Assembly: GCA_018340805.1 (NCBI GenBank)
Contig: JACMZG010001913.1
Span: 39,352,115-39,416,114 of the forward strand
Direction of reading: 5' to 3'
DNA length: 64,000 nt
Source of the DNA: Microvelia longipes
Taxonomy: Eukaryota > Arthropoda > Insecta > Hemiptera > Veliidae
The notes under the pieces: model-generated
Database searches by the model: none
What the model was told of the DNA's origin: nothing
What the model saw: only the letters and a program-made list of their open reading frames with translations
Part shown: positions 24,297-37,260 of the stretch, one piece after another
Layout: every line of letters starts with the position of its first letter
How positions within the stretch are numbered: the stretch's first letter is position 1
Translations under genes and position numbers: made by a program

Positions 24297-24700
24297 CTTT
24301 GCCTCTTTTATACCGTAGGTATATAGGAAAAGTATTGTTTGCAAGACCTCCTGAGTAGTTTTCACAAAGTTGTTTGTCTGTATGCATGTGTGTGTTGTCA
24401 TCGTAGCTCCTAACGTGTTTATACTCATGAGTTAAAATTTAGTACATACCTTAACATTATAAATTAGTACACCAAGTTTCGTTTTAATACGGCATGTATA
24501 TCAATGATTTTTGTTGGATCATACAAGTTAGCGTGACCTCTTGGAATAAAACAGATGCATTTACTTTCTGGGGACGTGTAAGGGTAAATTTGTTGCAAAC
24601 TTGTTGCAGTCTTAATTTGACTTTCATTTTTTGAACGATCGAAGCGAATCCAATGTAAAAAGGAAAGGTTCCGAGGTACCCCGTACCTGATTTTTTATTG
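24297..24700 (+). mobile_element. 5S-like repeat family, shortened full-order copy
   Basis: It starts with ATACCGTAGGTATATAGGAA and AAGTATTGTTTGC and passes a CCTCCTGAGTAGTTTTCACA block. A decayed 5S-like part lies at 24518-24546. It ends TTCCGAGGTACCCCGTACCTG. Both ends match other copies (for example the inverted ends at 32500-32570 and 42020), so this gives the best outline of the family. Confidence 0.75.
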
Positions 24701-25061
24701 TTGTACAATTTTAACTGTACAGTTTACTCAAATTTTGCTTTGAATAAAATAATACTGGGTATCTCCACTGAAGAGACCACCACCAGCGCTGGTGAGCAGC
24801 AAAGAAAAGAGTGAGAAGATAATAGTGAATGTTTTGTCTCCGGGTTGCAGATGACTCAGCTACAAATCTTTCTCTAGACTAAACTGTATTCGCTATCTCC
24901 TGATTATTTTCTTCCCTGGTCACCTGCACTGATGATGATCTGTTAAGATTGAAAGCTGGATATTTCAAATATATATCATTACTGGCGAGACCCAATCATT
25001 GCTATCATTGCTTGTAACTCCACAACTCATTTTTCTTATTTTATTTTTAACGTTAATTACA

Positions 25062-25180
25062 AAATATAAACAACAGTCTCTCCACTAAATGGAGAGACTC
25101 ATTTAGTTGAGAGACTCATTTAGTGGAGAGACTCATTTAGTGGAGAGACTCATTTAGTGGAGAGACTGTTGTTTATATTT
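25062..25180. repeat. Inverted repeat with a 20-bp tandem in the centre
   Basis: AAATATAAACAACAGTCTCT continues to CCACTAAA on the left; its reverse complement is on the right (28 bp arms, exact). Between them four near-identical units of GAGACTCATTTAGTGGA follow each other. The tandem unit is made from the arm sequence. Confidence 0.92.
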
Positions 25181-25715
25181 AATCATTTACTCCACAGTTC
25201 AGCGTTTTATTGTTAATTACAAGGAATTTATATTAAAAATAAACAAGGACGAATTTAGAATTCTGTATACACTAGCGCTATAAAGCGGAGTTGCTTAACA
25301 CTAACAACTTCTTCATCTTAAGACTTCCTCTTGTATTGTGCGAGTGAACGTATTATTATTGTGTATACTATATTATATGTGAGGTTCTTCGTCAATGTTC
25401 GTAAATGGGTACCTGTTTTACAAGCTTTTGACATTGAATTTTAATAACAATTAATTAAGCGCATGCGCGATGGTCAGGTATTAACTCAAAGACTTTTGTG
25501 AGTCTCTGAAAGAACGATTTCCTGAATTTAATTCAATTCAACAATTATTTAATTCTGCTTTTCCTGTTTATTTTACAAAGACTGCGATTGTTCGTGGTAT
25601 TAATGAACACATTAAAAGAAGTTTGCTTTACAATCAAGTAAAAGAATTAAGGATTTGATTTTTTAATTTTTCCTGTTTCATGTTTATAGTAAGAATTATT
25701 ACTTTTCCTTATTCA
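25181..25715. other. No gene seen
   Basis: AT-rich sequence. A frame fragment near 25500-25660 is short and shows nothing known. Confidence 0.4.
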
Positions 25716-25718
25716 TGC

Positions 25719-26515
25719 CGTAGCTCTATAGGAAAGGTACTGTGTTAGCACTAACAATCCAAAAGTAAATTTTTACCTGAATCACGCCTTTCAGGTATTT
25801 TTAAGACCTCTTGATTGGTTTTCACAAAATTCTCTGTCTGTAATGATCGTCTGGTTATAGTATGCATGATTTTGAGTGTCTCTTATCATGGTTGCTCCCG
25901 GTGTATTTATGCTAGAGAGTTGAAACTTACATCGAAATTCAATCTTTAAGACTAGTTGAGCTGTTTGGAAAATCATCCGTGCAATATTTTTTATAAGTCA
26001 TTAACTTCCAATGTCGACTCAGCTAAAAATTCTTAAAACGTGGAAAAATTTTAAATAAATTTAAAATTTAGCACACATGTTTTCTTGTATAAAACTATTA
26101 ATTGTGCCAAATTTCGTCTCATTATCAGTATTAATTCAATTTGTATCGTATTACTTTACGTTTAAAAAAAAAATTAAAAATCGAAAAATAGTTTTATAGA
26201 GATAAAATTTACATAATTAATATGTATACAAAGTTTTTTTCAATGCGGCAAGTATATCTACGGGTTTTTGAAAATTAAGTAGCATTGAGCAAGGCCAGTG
26301 CCTGGATGGGTGATCGCTGGGAATAAAACAGATGCTATTACTGTCTGATGACGATGAAACAGAGTCCAGGATATACTGCAATATAAATTTGCACAAAACT
26401 AAATCAAAATAATAGTTATTTATGCCATAAGGCTGAGAAGTGTGCATGTCTTTATATCACGGCAATTAGATTTACCGACGAGCGAAGCGAGTCGGGAAAA
26501 ATTGCTAAGACATAA
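25719..26515 (+). mobile_element. 5S-like repeat family, long copy
   Basis: The start (GCCGTAGCTCTATAGGAAAG), the GACCTCTTGATTGGTTTTCA block and the ATGTTTTCTTGTATAAAACT leader lead to a 5S-like segment at 26271-26325 (GGCCAGTGCCTGGATGGGTG). The CGAGCGAAGCGAGTC motif follows at about 26479. Confidence 0.75.
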
Positions 26516-26519
26516 AGAC

Positions 26520-27060
26520 ATTCTCAGCCGGATGGCATACACTATTTTTTTTTTGAGGTAGCACTCATTAAATGAACTGCGCTATATACTTAACTGAAAA
26601 AAAACAAACGTAAAAAAATAAATACATGTTTAATTATAATGAAAAATAAACAAACAAATGACAAATAAATACCTGTTTACAATTCATCCATAGCTTCACA
26701 CTTTTACTCAAAAATGTAAAAGCTTTACAAATAAACACACAAAAATTGTCAATTAGAACAACTTTTAAAAACGAAAAAAAATAGTCTACGAACAAAAACA
26801 TAAACAAAATGAACGTTTTTAAAGAAACCTCATGATGGTTTTACACAGATTGTTTTTTTGAACACGCTACATTACAGTAATGGCGGCAATATATGAATTA
26901 CTTTTACGTCCTAGGAGTTTTTTTTACATTCATTATTGTCCTCGGAGGTGAAAAGTACTAAATAACCTCCTATAACAATAATGATTGGCTTCTCATCCTA
27001 AAAACGGTCCAATAAAGTGCTCAATTACGTACTACCTAAAAAAATTGATTAAATATAAAA
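26520..27060. other. No gene seen
   Basis: A-rich sequence with AAACAAAC words; nothing further to support. Confidence 0.4.
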
Positions 27061-27200
27061 CAAAATTTAAATATAAAATTGGTGATTTCCGTGTCCTGAG
27101 GAGGAGCGAAGCGAGTCCGCAGTTGTGAGGACGAGCGTTGCAAATCCTTATTTGAAAGCAGGGAGGAGTTCCGAGGTACCTCGTTTCCGATAATTTTCAC
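27060..27200 (+). mobile_element. 5S-like repeat family, 3' fragment
   Basis: GAGGAGCGAAGCGAGTCCGC, a second motif GACGAGCGTTGCAAATCC, then GTTCCGAGGTACCTCG form the usual 3' end of the family. Confidence 0.6.
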
Positions 27201-28800
27201 GTGCTCTTAATAATAACCGAGATCAAATGATAGTATGAACATTTTTGTAATTTTCGCAATTTTAATCATATTACAATAAATATTTTACCATTTCTGTAAA
27301 AATATGTTACAAAAATAATAAACGTATAATTTAAACACGGATTACCCAAGGATAACTACTAACTCAATATTTATTTACTAACTCCAGAATTTCCTTCCTA
27401 TTAAATATGTTCGTAGATAACGTCAACCCAACCTTAGTTCCTGCTTAGTTATTAAATCATTAAAATGGTATTCGATATGTGATTTTATTATATTATATCC
27501 TAATTTGTTCATTTTATGATAACTATTTGATTGCTTAAAATAATATGTCAACCATATGAATAATATTTTTTTTATTTACTAGTCAAATCTAGATAAATCA
27601 TTAATATATATGTTCGTAAATAAGAGCGTATAATACACAGATATAAAATGGATTTAACGTGTTTTTCTTAGATAGTTTATAAATAATTTTAAATAAAATA
27701 ATAAATTCTTTAATTGTTGTATTATTATTTTTTAAACAATTGACATTTGTAGCGAGTTCTCAAAGGAACTTCATTAAATTGTTTAGTTTTATGGAATAAA
27801 TGTTTTGTGTAAAAATCCTGAATTTCTTGCTAATGGATGTAATTGATGTTTTGTTGAAGAGCGGCCATCACAGCAAATCTAACTAATTGATACTCTGATT
27901 GATTATATACAAATGCCTTTAAATTACTTCCTTGTTTTTAGAGATGGAACGATTAGGTGGTGGAAAATAAATAATAAATATTTTTAAGTAGCTTCTTCGG
28001 AAAAATGGATATTTGCAGGTTTCTTAATATCTGCAGCACACTATTTTGTTTCTATCTTATAAAGCGAGTTCACTTAAGACGCGTTGTTTTAGCGGTATTA
28101 GTTATGACGTCTTCTTACTTATTAAACAAATACGGTAAAAGAACCAGATCGTATTAAATGCGTATGGAATACGATCACCACTTAAATACGCTGTGTGTAC
28201 GTCTAAAAACGTCATTTTTTTTAAATTGTATTGTATTTTATTGTTAATTAAAAAATTTCACATTAGTAGACTACTTTTATGAAACTTTTCAAATTTTAAA
28301 AATATTTTAATAAAAATTTTAATCCAGGTGAATCAAAAATTGCAAATATTCAAACTACCTTTATCAAACATTGAACATTTTTGGACAACTTTTATGGGAG
28401 ATAGAAAACTTGTAAACTATCTTTATTAAACAATTTTACACATCTTGTTGGAAACATTATTAACCAAACTATTGTTTTTAACTAAATATTTACTCCTACT
28501 TGTTAGTCCTTGAAAAATAAAAATAATTCATTTAAAAACAATATTTTTATAACTCTACACTCATATTATAATTACTTTATTAAATTTATAAATATTTAAG
28601 TAGTATTTGGTATAATTATATTTTATTCAATGAAATATCACTTATTAAATAATTTATGTATAAAATTTTATAATATTTATATTTTTTATATAATTTTTTT
28701 CATATTTTTTTGTACACATTATGACATAACTAATGTATGTATCATATGTAGTGGCCTAATTAGTTGCTATGTTGCAAGTCACTTTTAATGAAAACGTAGA
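27201..28800. other. No gene seen
   Basis: Very AT-rich, apparently unique sequence, probably intron or intergenic. Confidence 0.45.
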
Positions 28801-28805
28801 ACGTC

Positions 28806-29000
28806 AGAGTCGGCACAACACAAATATCAGAGTCCGAAGTCGGCATACAAAAAATATCTAGACTCCAAAGTCGGCATAAAAAGTACCAGACTCCGAAGTC
28901 GGCATACAAAAAATATCAGACTCCAAAGTCGGCATAAAAATATCAGACTCCGAGTCGGCATCAGACTCCGAAGTCGGCATAAAAATTACTCGACTCCGTC
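28806..29000 (+). repeat. Minisatellite, ~27-bp unit with ACTCCGAAGTCGGCAT
   Basis: About seven units of CAGACTCCGAAGTCGGCATA plus a short A-rich spacer of varying length. Inside each unit CCGA and TCGG can pair. Confidence 0.93.
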
Positions 29001-30290
29001 ACCCTGCCTATACTTTTATGAAACATGTTTTATTTAATATGTCTACCTTATGATCATACTTGATAGTTTTTTATTCTTGTTGTACCGAGAACAATGACTC
29101 TAAATGACCCCACTGGCAATGACCCTGACAATTAAATAACTATTTTTACCTAAATAAGCAAATTTGTAAGTATTAGTGTAAGAAATAAAAATAGAATATT
29201 TTATTTGTATATTCTTTAATGATGTATATTGCAGCTGGTGATAAGAACAGATGGTACTATCGTAATAAAAATTATTTCATTCTAAATTTTATATTTAATA
29301 ATATTACATTTGCAATCAAAACATAGTAGGCTTGACTTACAACATCATTTAGGAGGCATATTAGGCTTGACTAAGGATCAAAATAATTTAATAATTTATG
29401 ATATTAAATATATAAATAAACTATATATATGATATAGTTTATATCATATATAAACTATATATATGATATAGTTTATATTGATTGACTTGTGCACATTAAA
29501 CAATTAAAAAGCTTCTGCGATTTGTGCAAAACCCAAGTTTTATTATCAGTTAATAAAAAGAAAAATGTTACATTTGACAAGCATGATGAACCCAAAAATT
29601 TAATCAACCTACTCCATTTTGCCGGAAAACCCCTAACTAAGATTAAGCCCTAAGAACAGGAAAATATTTTGGAGCTTAAGTTGATAGATAACAGCTGAGT
29701 CTTATCAATGGATTCATAAAGTACTCCCTGTTTACTTACAATAAATACTGTTATGAAGGTGTCCTTATGAGTAATCTAAATCCTAATCCCTTTACAATTT
29801 TATTGAAGTTATAAATAAACTGATGACCTCATCTATAAGGTTAATGCAGAATTTTACCTGGGTGGAGTTCAAAAAGGGATTATAAAATAGTAACAGCAAT
29901 TTTAACTCCTAGGAAATTTTTATACTTATATACCAAAAACCTGTATAAATCATATTTTAGTTGAGTGGAAACTTCCACACAACAGCAAATGAAATGTAAA
30001 AAGCCTAACACTCCCTGCAAATAATAATTCTGTAGCGTTGGTCCGCAGCTAGTGGAATTTTCTTCAAAATAATTGCTTCTTTCTAAATAATCCAATCCTG
30101 CTAAAGTTGACATTTTCTGCTTTATAACTTGAGCAATTTTGCATTTTTACTTGTTACTCAAAGTTTTTTTGGGGATTTTTGAATAATTATTCTAAACTTC
30201 TAAACTATATTCATCCTTTTAAAGCTGGCACAGCACAGCATTATTCTCATTTGCTCAGTGTGTGTATATATAGCTGTGTATACGGTCCCA
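29001..30290. other. No gene; palindromic AT block at 29420-29480
   Basis: At 29420-29480 AAACTATATATATGATATAG and its complement alternate, giving overlapping hairpins. Words at 29690-29890 are shared with the region 18840-18960 in inverted order. The rest is AT-rich without an exon that I can support. Confidence 0.5.
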
Positions 30291-30293
30291 TTT

Positions 30294-30983
30294 AGTCCAG
30301 CAGACGGGCCTGAAAAAATGTGAGTAATTTTGCACTACTTCAATCCAAATTTTTCTGAAAATATGCCTTTAATTATGAAGAAAAAACATAGTCTGCCTAT
30401 ACAGAGTGGAGCCCTTCATATGATTGCGCATACTCAGAATTTTATAAAATCCCACTAATTTTAGTTTTCTAGAAATAAATGATTCCCTGTGAGTCGTGTG
30501 CAAAACATGAAGAGAACATTTTTTAAAGATGATAAAATTTTCTGTAAAACGAGTGTTCAATGATCAAAATCGGATGATGGCTCTTTCAAAAACAATGAAA
30601 AAATGTTTTAAAATAATATAAAAAATATTGGCTTTTTGTTAATTGTTTGGTCATTTAACGAATGTCATAACTTTAGTTATACATATCCAATTTTGATTAA
30701 AAAAACCTTTGTTTTATAGCAAATTTTATAAGCTTTAGTAAGTGGTCTCTTCATATATTGCACACGACTCACAGGGGGTCGGGGGTGGGGGTCTCTCCAC
30801 TTATTGCAAGAAAACTGGACTTTGTGCGATTTTCCAATACTTTGAGCGAACGCATTCATATTAAGGGCTCCTTTCTTGATAGGCAGACTATGTTTTTTTC
30901 TTAATTTAAGGTAGATTTTCAGAAATATTTGGTTTGAAGTAGTACAAAATGAGTCACATTTTTAAGGCTTGGCTCTTGGACTA
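30294..30983. mobile_element. Foldback element, family A (copy 2)
   Basis: Left arm AGTCCAGCAGACGGGCCTGA... and right arm ...GGCTTGGCTCTTGGACT are inverted over about 300 bp each, with moderate divergence. Shared stretches include ACATAGTCTGCCTAT, GGAGCCCTTCATATG and CTGTGAGTCGTGTGCAA with their complements. No coding frame. Confidence 0.85.
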
Positions 30984-31099
30984 ATTAATTTGCCCCCACA
31001 ACTCCCTGTGGCTGATTAGAAGCCACATGGTTTATCCATATCAGTTCGTCGTTATAATAGTTAGTGGCACAATGCCATGATGTAAGCGAGTATGCAATT

Positions 31100-31470
31100 G
31101 TATCAAACAAAATCAAATACAGGGTACCTCGCAACTTCTCGTCAACCTATCGGATTTGCTTCGGTCGTCCTCAGAAAGTGATTACATTATTTTTATTCCT
31201 AACCGTCACCTATACAGGTGCTGACCTTCCACAAAAACCATAGATATACTTGTGGTATTGAAACGAAACTTTGTATACTTATTTATAACGTAAAGAAATA
31301 CACTTGTACCACATTTCCGCTTAATTCGAATTTTTTGAAATTTTTTAAAAACATATATATACAAGTCATTTGATAAAAGTGCAACGAAAGCTAATAATGT
31401 TATGAAACTTGACCCATATGTTGATCCTATACATGACTACACCATGTGTGCGAACTCTCAAACCAATCAA
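31100..31470 (-). mobile_element. 5S-like repeat family, copy interrupted by a MITE
   Basis: On the - strand this holds the 3' end (GAGGTACCCTGTATTTGATT on -), a decayed 5S-like remnant (about 31200-31240) and the TATGTATAGGATCAACATATG leader. The family continues beyond the MITE at 31567-31880 to about 32560. Confidence 0.65.
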
Positions 31471-31566
31471 AACAGTTTTTTACGTTTTTAAATTTTAAAA
31501 ATATTTGCTGTCATTTTTGCCGGTTAATGACTTAATAAAAATATATTTTGCGGATAGCTCAACAGA

Positions 31567-31880
31567 CATAGAGATATATACTATAGGGGGCCTATTTTAA
31601 TAAACAGAGAAGCCTGAAACATTTTTTTGGTTCTTTCAGGGGCTCTGTGTAATCTCAATGTAACCTCCTCTAAGAGTAAGTTAAGGTTATAACAAATGAA
31701 TCGTTGTCGGCTTTTCCCGCATTGTTTTGGTTTTGTTTCCTATTATATACGTTGTGTTATATAAGTTACTGTATTTTTTAATGTTTATTTCATCATATTA
31801 ATACTCAAGGGTGTTCAGGTTACTTTTTTGATGCTTTAAAATTCAACCGATAGGACCCCTCTAGTATTAATATCTCTATG
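31567..31880. mobile_element. MITE with ends CATAGAGATAT...ATCTCTATG
   Basis: The left end CATAGAGATATATACTATAG and GGGGCCTAT is matched in inverse by the right end (ATAGGACCCCTCTAGTATTA and ATATCTCTATG). The 314-bp interior carries TGTGTAATCTCAATGTAACC, also seen inverted at 20200 and in + order at 37150. Fragments occur at 14970, 37030 and 48895. Confidence 0.75.
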
Positions 31881-32570
31881 ACTACAGAAAAATACACAGT
31901 AAGAAAGTATAATGGCAGACACACACGCATACGCTGTACGTATACACCCAGACCTACACACACAGACTGACAACTTTGTCAAAACCACTCAGGAGGTCTT
32001 CAAAAACAACTGAAATGGATAATTCTGAAGACATCGTGCTTTCGGATTTATTTGCAAAGACAATGAAACGGATGTATTTACACAAATATATCCGTTGCAC
32101 AAATTCGGTACAAGGTATACACTTGTACCAAATTTCAAGTTATTGCATTATTTTTTAATTTTATACAATTATTTTAAAAACGCACACAAGTCATTTAATA
32201 ACTAATGCTGATAATAAAATGAAACTTGTCATATATATTAGACATATACGTGGCCACATGCGTTCTAAATCTCAAATTTATCTCAAAATTTTTCAACGTT
32301 TTATGATTTTTCAAAAATTTTTCTTAGTCATTATTGCGAGTTAATGAAGTCACAAAAATTATTACACAAAAATTATTTGAATATCACAACTACTCCTATA
32401 GTCTGATTTTTGTACAAAGTTTCAACTCGATAGCAGACACACACTTACCATTGAAAAAACTACTTAGGAGATCCTAAAAAACCTGAAACGGATTGTTCTG
32501 GTGACATTCCGGAATTTTTTTGCAAACACAATACTTTTCCTCTATAGGCTACGGTATAAATTAAGAGAAG
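31881..32570 (-). mobile_element. 5S-like repeat family, distal part
   Basis: A dinucleotide CA-rich stretch, the block ACAACTTTGTCAAAACCACT with CAGGAGGTC, and GCAAACACAATACTTTTCCT at 32520-32545 (end of the family on -) are present. A second, overlapping unit at about 31910-32020 indicates two fused copies. Confidence 0.65.
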
Positions 32571-32935
32571 TAATAAAACTGTAAAATTGTTGAAATGCTT
32601 ATCAGTATTGTATTAAATTTCCCAGTTGACTAATTAAATAAATCTGTTTGTGTACGTATACTAAATAACCTATGGGTTTTAGTTACTAAATTTTCTCTAT
32701 AACTAGAAAGAACGTTGCTTTGGCAAATAAGTAGAACCGGTCTTAGCGACCTGATTTCAGTGACAGTTCATCTTTATTTCCTGTTCATATGACATACTGA
32801 TAATGACCTAACTATACTTAGACCCGCATTTAGATTCTGTTAAAAATCTCTTTTAGGTTTTTTAGTAAGTATTACGCGCTTGCAAAGAGCTTAGTCATTT
32901 TCACCTCGTGGCGATATACGCTTAATTTGTTATAG

Positions 32936-33418
32936 AATAAATTTTGGCGCGGTGGGCCGCATGTCGGGCGAATTTCCTTTGAAATGTGTGTTTCCTTGCT
33001 CAACAATGCATTTATTGTTTAAGGATCCGGTTTATGCTTTATTATTTAAGCTGTTACTCTATTACCAAGTACTACTCGTAAATAATTGTATTCTGTATTT
33101 TTTAAGGGAAATGCGCATAATTATCCCGTTGGTTATACAAAATTATACCTCTAAAGCATAGCTCACCATTATTTGCACGAGTTCAATGCTCAGTTGGTTT
33201 CATGGATGGGTTTTTAAAAAGGTTTTAGCGCATTTCTTTTGAAAAATACTGAAAAAATGAGTTACGAATAGTGCTTGATAAATGAGTTACTGCGCTCAAG
33301 TTATGAAGCATAAAGCGGATCCTTAAGCAAGGAATAGATTGTTAAGCACGGAAATAAGTAGTTTAAAGGAAATTTATTCGACATGCGGACCACCGTGCCA
33401 GAATTATTTGTGAGTTAT
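32936..33418. mobile_element. Foldback element, family B (copy 1)
   Basis: The left arm (TTTGGCGCGGTGGGCCGCAT..., then GTTTAAGGATCCGGTTTATG) is matched in inverse by the right arm (GCATAAAGCGGATCCTTAAG...ATGCGGACCACCGTGCCAGA). Arms are at least 110 bp. The 69-codon frame in it is a chance frame. Confidence 0.85.
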
Positions 33419-33469
33419 AAATTTATATAATGTAATATCGGTAAAAAGTGACCATCTCTACAAGAATTC

Positions 33470-34010
33470 GAACCCAGGTACCTTGGCTTTTAGTACTCGA
33501 ATTAGTAGTATCGACTCTGGACCACTCTTATTCAACTCACAGGCACAAAAACATCAAAAACAACTCCCCACTTGAAATGTCTTGTTTTGCGGCCGTATTT
33601 GAGATTTTCTGGGATTAACCACTGTTTTTTCAAGTTTTTGGTCATTTAAAGTTGTCGTATCGACTTCGGACTGGTTTAATTTTAATCAGCTCTCGAAAAT
33701 ACATAGAAAAAACATCCTACACGAGATTTAATTTTCATCGACCGTAAATTTTTATTCTAGTAATTTATTTTTGGGTTTTTCGACTTTTTGGTCACTTAAA
33801 GTGATCATATCGACTTTGACCGGTTTTATTCGATTTAGCGCCAATATAGGCGAAAAATATTTGTTCCTAGACGCTTCAATGGGACACGTTACTTTCGAAC
33901 GCTTTCAAGAAACGAAATAAAATTTGAAGCAAAAAGCTGCCTCACTAATGCCCCAAAGCCTATCATTTTAAAATATGTAGTACGTCATTAACCCGCAATG
34001 ATGACTCAAC
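33470..34010 (-). repeat. Repeat with CGAAGTCGATACGAC motif and tRNA-like B-box fragment
   Basis: On the - strand AACCAGTCCGAAGTCGATAC occurs near 33655-33680 and a second copy near 33790-33830, spaced about 150 bp. At 33460-33490 the - strand reads GGTACCTGGGTTCGAATTCT, close to a pol III B box, which suggests a SINE head. Confidence 0.55.
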
Positions 34011-35100
34011 CAAAATTTAAAAAACCTTATACCAAAATTTCAGAAATATATCTCAACCAAAATTTTATACGCATATTCCACTATCAAGGTGTTTACATTA
34101 CTTCTTGCTACTACTATGTATGGCTAACATATTCATATAAGTACAATTAATTCACAGCATTAGCTCCGGTTTTATCGATTGGCGCATATCGATAAAATAA
34201 CGTTATTAGACTAATACATTTGAAAATTCTCTTATTTCGTGGTAGTATGTCACTTATATGAACTAGTAATATGACAAACTTGTGGCCGCAACTACCATGT
34301 GGCCGCCAAGCGACTACAGCGCCGACACCGTGTAGCGGCTAATGCGCGAAGCGTCTTGGCTGCGCACCAGTTAAGAATAATAATGCTTTGTGGAAAATTA
34401 ATTTATGGTTAATTTGAACCTCTTGCTATGTTTACTTTATTTAAATATATTTACTTCCATTTAAATCTATTGTAGTGTATTGTTTAGTTATTTATATTCT
34501 AACGTAAAAATGTATAGGAATTTTATATTCTTAATAAATCTTAATATATTCTTATTTTAGTTACAATTAGCAATATATATGCGTACGAATATCCAAACAC
34601 TCAAACCCTTGCAATATTTACACAATACGTATTACATACAAGAGGACGCTAGGTGACGACGTAATCAACAAGGTCTGAATACTTAATTTAATTTTTTTCA
34701 ACTTACATTATTGTAAAAAAAATAATTATAAACCATATCGAGTGAAGAGTTTAATAAAATGTTGATAATAATCATAACTAGTTAATTGAAGACTGCAGTC
34801 TTTATAAAAAAAAATTATTTAAATCATTTACAAACTAAAAGTTTCGCAGAGTGAAACTATGCATCAACAGTAGTAGAATATTCTAACTATACCAGCACCA
34901 GATTAACAAAATATTAATAACCATACACCATAAATACTGAAATTTAAAAGAAAACGATGTATAAAGAAATACCAACTAAAATAAACAGATTAAAAAAAAT
35001 TAACTAAAATAGTGATTATTTTAAGAAATAATAAGCTTATAAGGTTAAGGTCATAAGGGGGATGTAATGGGGGGAGGTTAATCCTAGAGGGAAGGGGAGG
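34011..35100. other. No gene; small GC-rich island 34285-34375
   Basis: The island (GTGGCCGCAACTACCATGTG onward) has no open frame of note. A hairpin TTATCGAT...ATCGATAA lies at about 34172-34197. The rest is AT-rich. Confidence 0.4.
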
Positions 35101-35114
35101 CTCACTGGTCTCAC

Positions 35115-35128
35115 ACACACACACACAC

Positions 35129-35198
<70 letters not shown>
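35115..35198. repeat. (CA)n/(AT)n microsatellite
   Basis: A short (CA) run followed by about 70 bp of alternating AT. Confidence 0.95.
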
Positions 35199-35200
<2 letters not shown>

Positions 35201-35299
35201 TGATAAAACTTAATATGATACTAAATGATTTAAAAAAATGAATAAAATACTGTAAAAATGCGTAAGCTATATTTTATTAATATATATACATAATACATA

Positions 35300-35300
35300 T

Positions 35301-35368
<68 letters not shown>

Positions 35369-35375
35369 GTATGTA
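35300..35375. repeat. (CA)n/(AT)n/(GTAT)n microsatellite
   Basis: CACACACAT, alternating AT and then repeated ATGT. A C run of 11 follows at about 35407-35418. Confidence 0.95.
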
Positions 35376-35449
35376 AGTATAAGATTGCCGCACAGATATA
35401 CCGAAACCCCCCCCCCCTAACATTTTTACCTAGAATCGCCTATGCTTGA

Positions 35450-35885
35450 ACAAATTCAAACTCTGATACTACTACTACTAAAGTTAATGATGTTTAGAGA
35501 AATGAATACTAAATTATTAAAGTTTTAAAAGTTTGGGCAAATTCATACTCTATTATTAAAGTTAAAAACGTTTGGACAAATTCATACTCTATTATTAAAG
35601 TTAAAAACGTTTGGGCAAATTCAAACTCTTTATTAAAGTTAAAAAAAAATTCATACTCTATTATTAAAGTTAAAAAATTTGGGCCAATTCATACTCTATT
35701 ATTAAAGTTAAAAAAAGTTTGGGCAAATCCATGCTCTATTATTAAAGTTAAAAAAGTTTGGGCAAAATCCATACTCTATTATTAAAGTTAAAAAAGTTTG
35801 GGCCAATCATACTCTATTATTAAGTTAAAAAATGCTCTATTAAAAGTTAAAAAAGTTTGGGCAAATCCATACTCTATTACTGAAC
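35450..35885 (+). repeat. Minisatellite, ~38-bp unit
   Basis: About eleven units contain TTTGGGCAAATTCATACTCT and ATTATTAAAGTTAAAAA. Units vary by deletion. No coding frame. Confidence 0.94.
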
Positions 35886-36990
35886 TTAAAGAAGGCTGGA
35901 CGTAGCTGTAGTAGTGACTATCATATTTGTAAACATTTTTAAGATTCCTAGCAAATATTTGTACAACCTCCTGTGTATTTGTTGTTCTACATAATCAATA
36001 AGTATTTGTCCATTGAGTAGTAAATATAGAGTAAGTTTTATTAGCAGCTTTCACTCCGTGCGCCAAGGTCTAGACGTTACTGTCAGATGTCTTTAGTCCA
36101 GGTCACTGTGTTACGACATCCGTCATACTACTGTCTTTGCTATGCCAGGATCTGCCTTATGGTTCATACGGTGGTGTTTAAATCTAAAACGTTTTAACAG
36201 ATTCCTTTACAGTTTTAAATATTGCATGACTAGTTGGAATAATTATATGCATAGAGTATAGAACTATAACAAATTATGTGATATTGAGAGTTGACGTCTA
36301 AATATGTATATTTTTCGTTTGAATTTTCTTGTCCAAAGGAGTTGTCCCTAAACAACAAGCTAACAGAGTTTATAAGGTGATACAATGGCCCCATAGTTGT
36401 GACGCCGCGATATTTAACTCTTATTCCATATAAACTTAAAATGAATACTGCCTCATTCAAAAGATTCTTTAAACTGTGTTGATGTTCGAGGCTGCCGTGA
36501 GTTTTCCAGACCATATGACGGCCTGCGAGTATTAACAATAAATAGTTATTAAAAGAAAAATAACTTTTCCTAAGACTGCAGTCATGAGGAAAACCATTAA
36601 AAATCATTTAACAGTCGTAAACGCTTTTATCAACAGATGACGTGTTTTACGACAATTTACATCACACACGAACTTATTCAAGACCAAACGTTAGATTTTA
36701 TTTTTAGGAAGATCTATATTTAGAATGAGTGTAAAATACTTATATTTTTAGGAAGATCTATAATTAGAATGAATATATTACTTTAGCTTACTACGAATAT
36801 AATACCGCTTCGCGGAAATAAATTAATTAAAATAAAAGATAAAAGATATATAACGAAAAAGAGGACTAATATAAATAGTTGGCATAGAAAATAATTCCTA
36901 TTTAAAATTTTATATCCCCTCCCCATTAAAGCTTAAGAATATATAAAATTGTTTACAACATTTTGCATTATGTAGCTGCTGCAAGCGCTT
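35886..36990. other. No gene I can support
   Basis: The 125-codon frame at 36230-36607 (-) is the longest here. It has no domain, signal or splice context that I recognise, so I leave it uncalled. At 36704 and 36750 the words TTTTTAGGAAGATCTATA repeat about 47 bp apart. Confidence 0.35.
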
Positions 36991-37019
36991 TTACTCGATC
37001 CTGCTACCGCTGCAAAATC

Positions 37020-37260
37020 TCGCTTATCTTATAGAAATGTATTACTAGAGGGGGTATTACTATATTTAGAATGAGTGTAAAATACTTAAATTTTTTAAAG
37101 GGGCATAACTTATCTAAATACATTGAGAGGCATGAAATATTTACATGGAGCTCTCAGGGGTTCTGTGTTACCTCATTAAATCCTCTTCTAATATTGGGTT
37201 AAGTTTATAATAAATCAATTGCCGTCTGTTTTTTTACATTATTTGTGTATTGAAAATAGT
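37020..37260 (+). repeat. Fragment of the CATAGAGATAT MITE family
   Basis: GTATTACTAGAGGGGG at 37037, TTGAGAGGCATGAAATATTT and the CTCTCAGGGGTTCTGTGTTACC block match the left half of 31567-31880 and the copy at 48895. Confidence 0.6.

Noticed and set aside
33460..33495. tRNA gene on the - strand
   Set aside because: Only a B-box-like word is present; no A box at the right distance and no cloverleaf.
36230..36607. 125-codon frame on the - strand
   Set aside because: No domain, no splice context, composition like the flanks; a chance frame.
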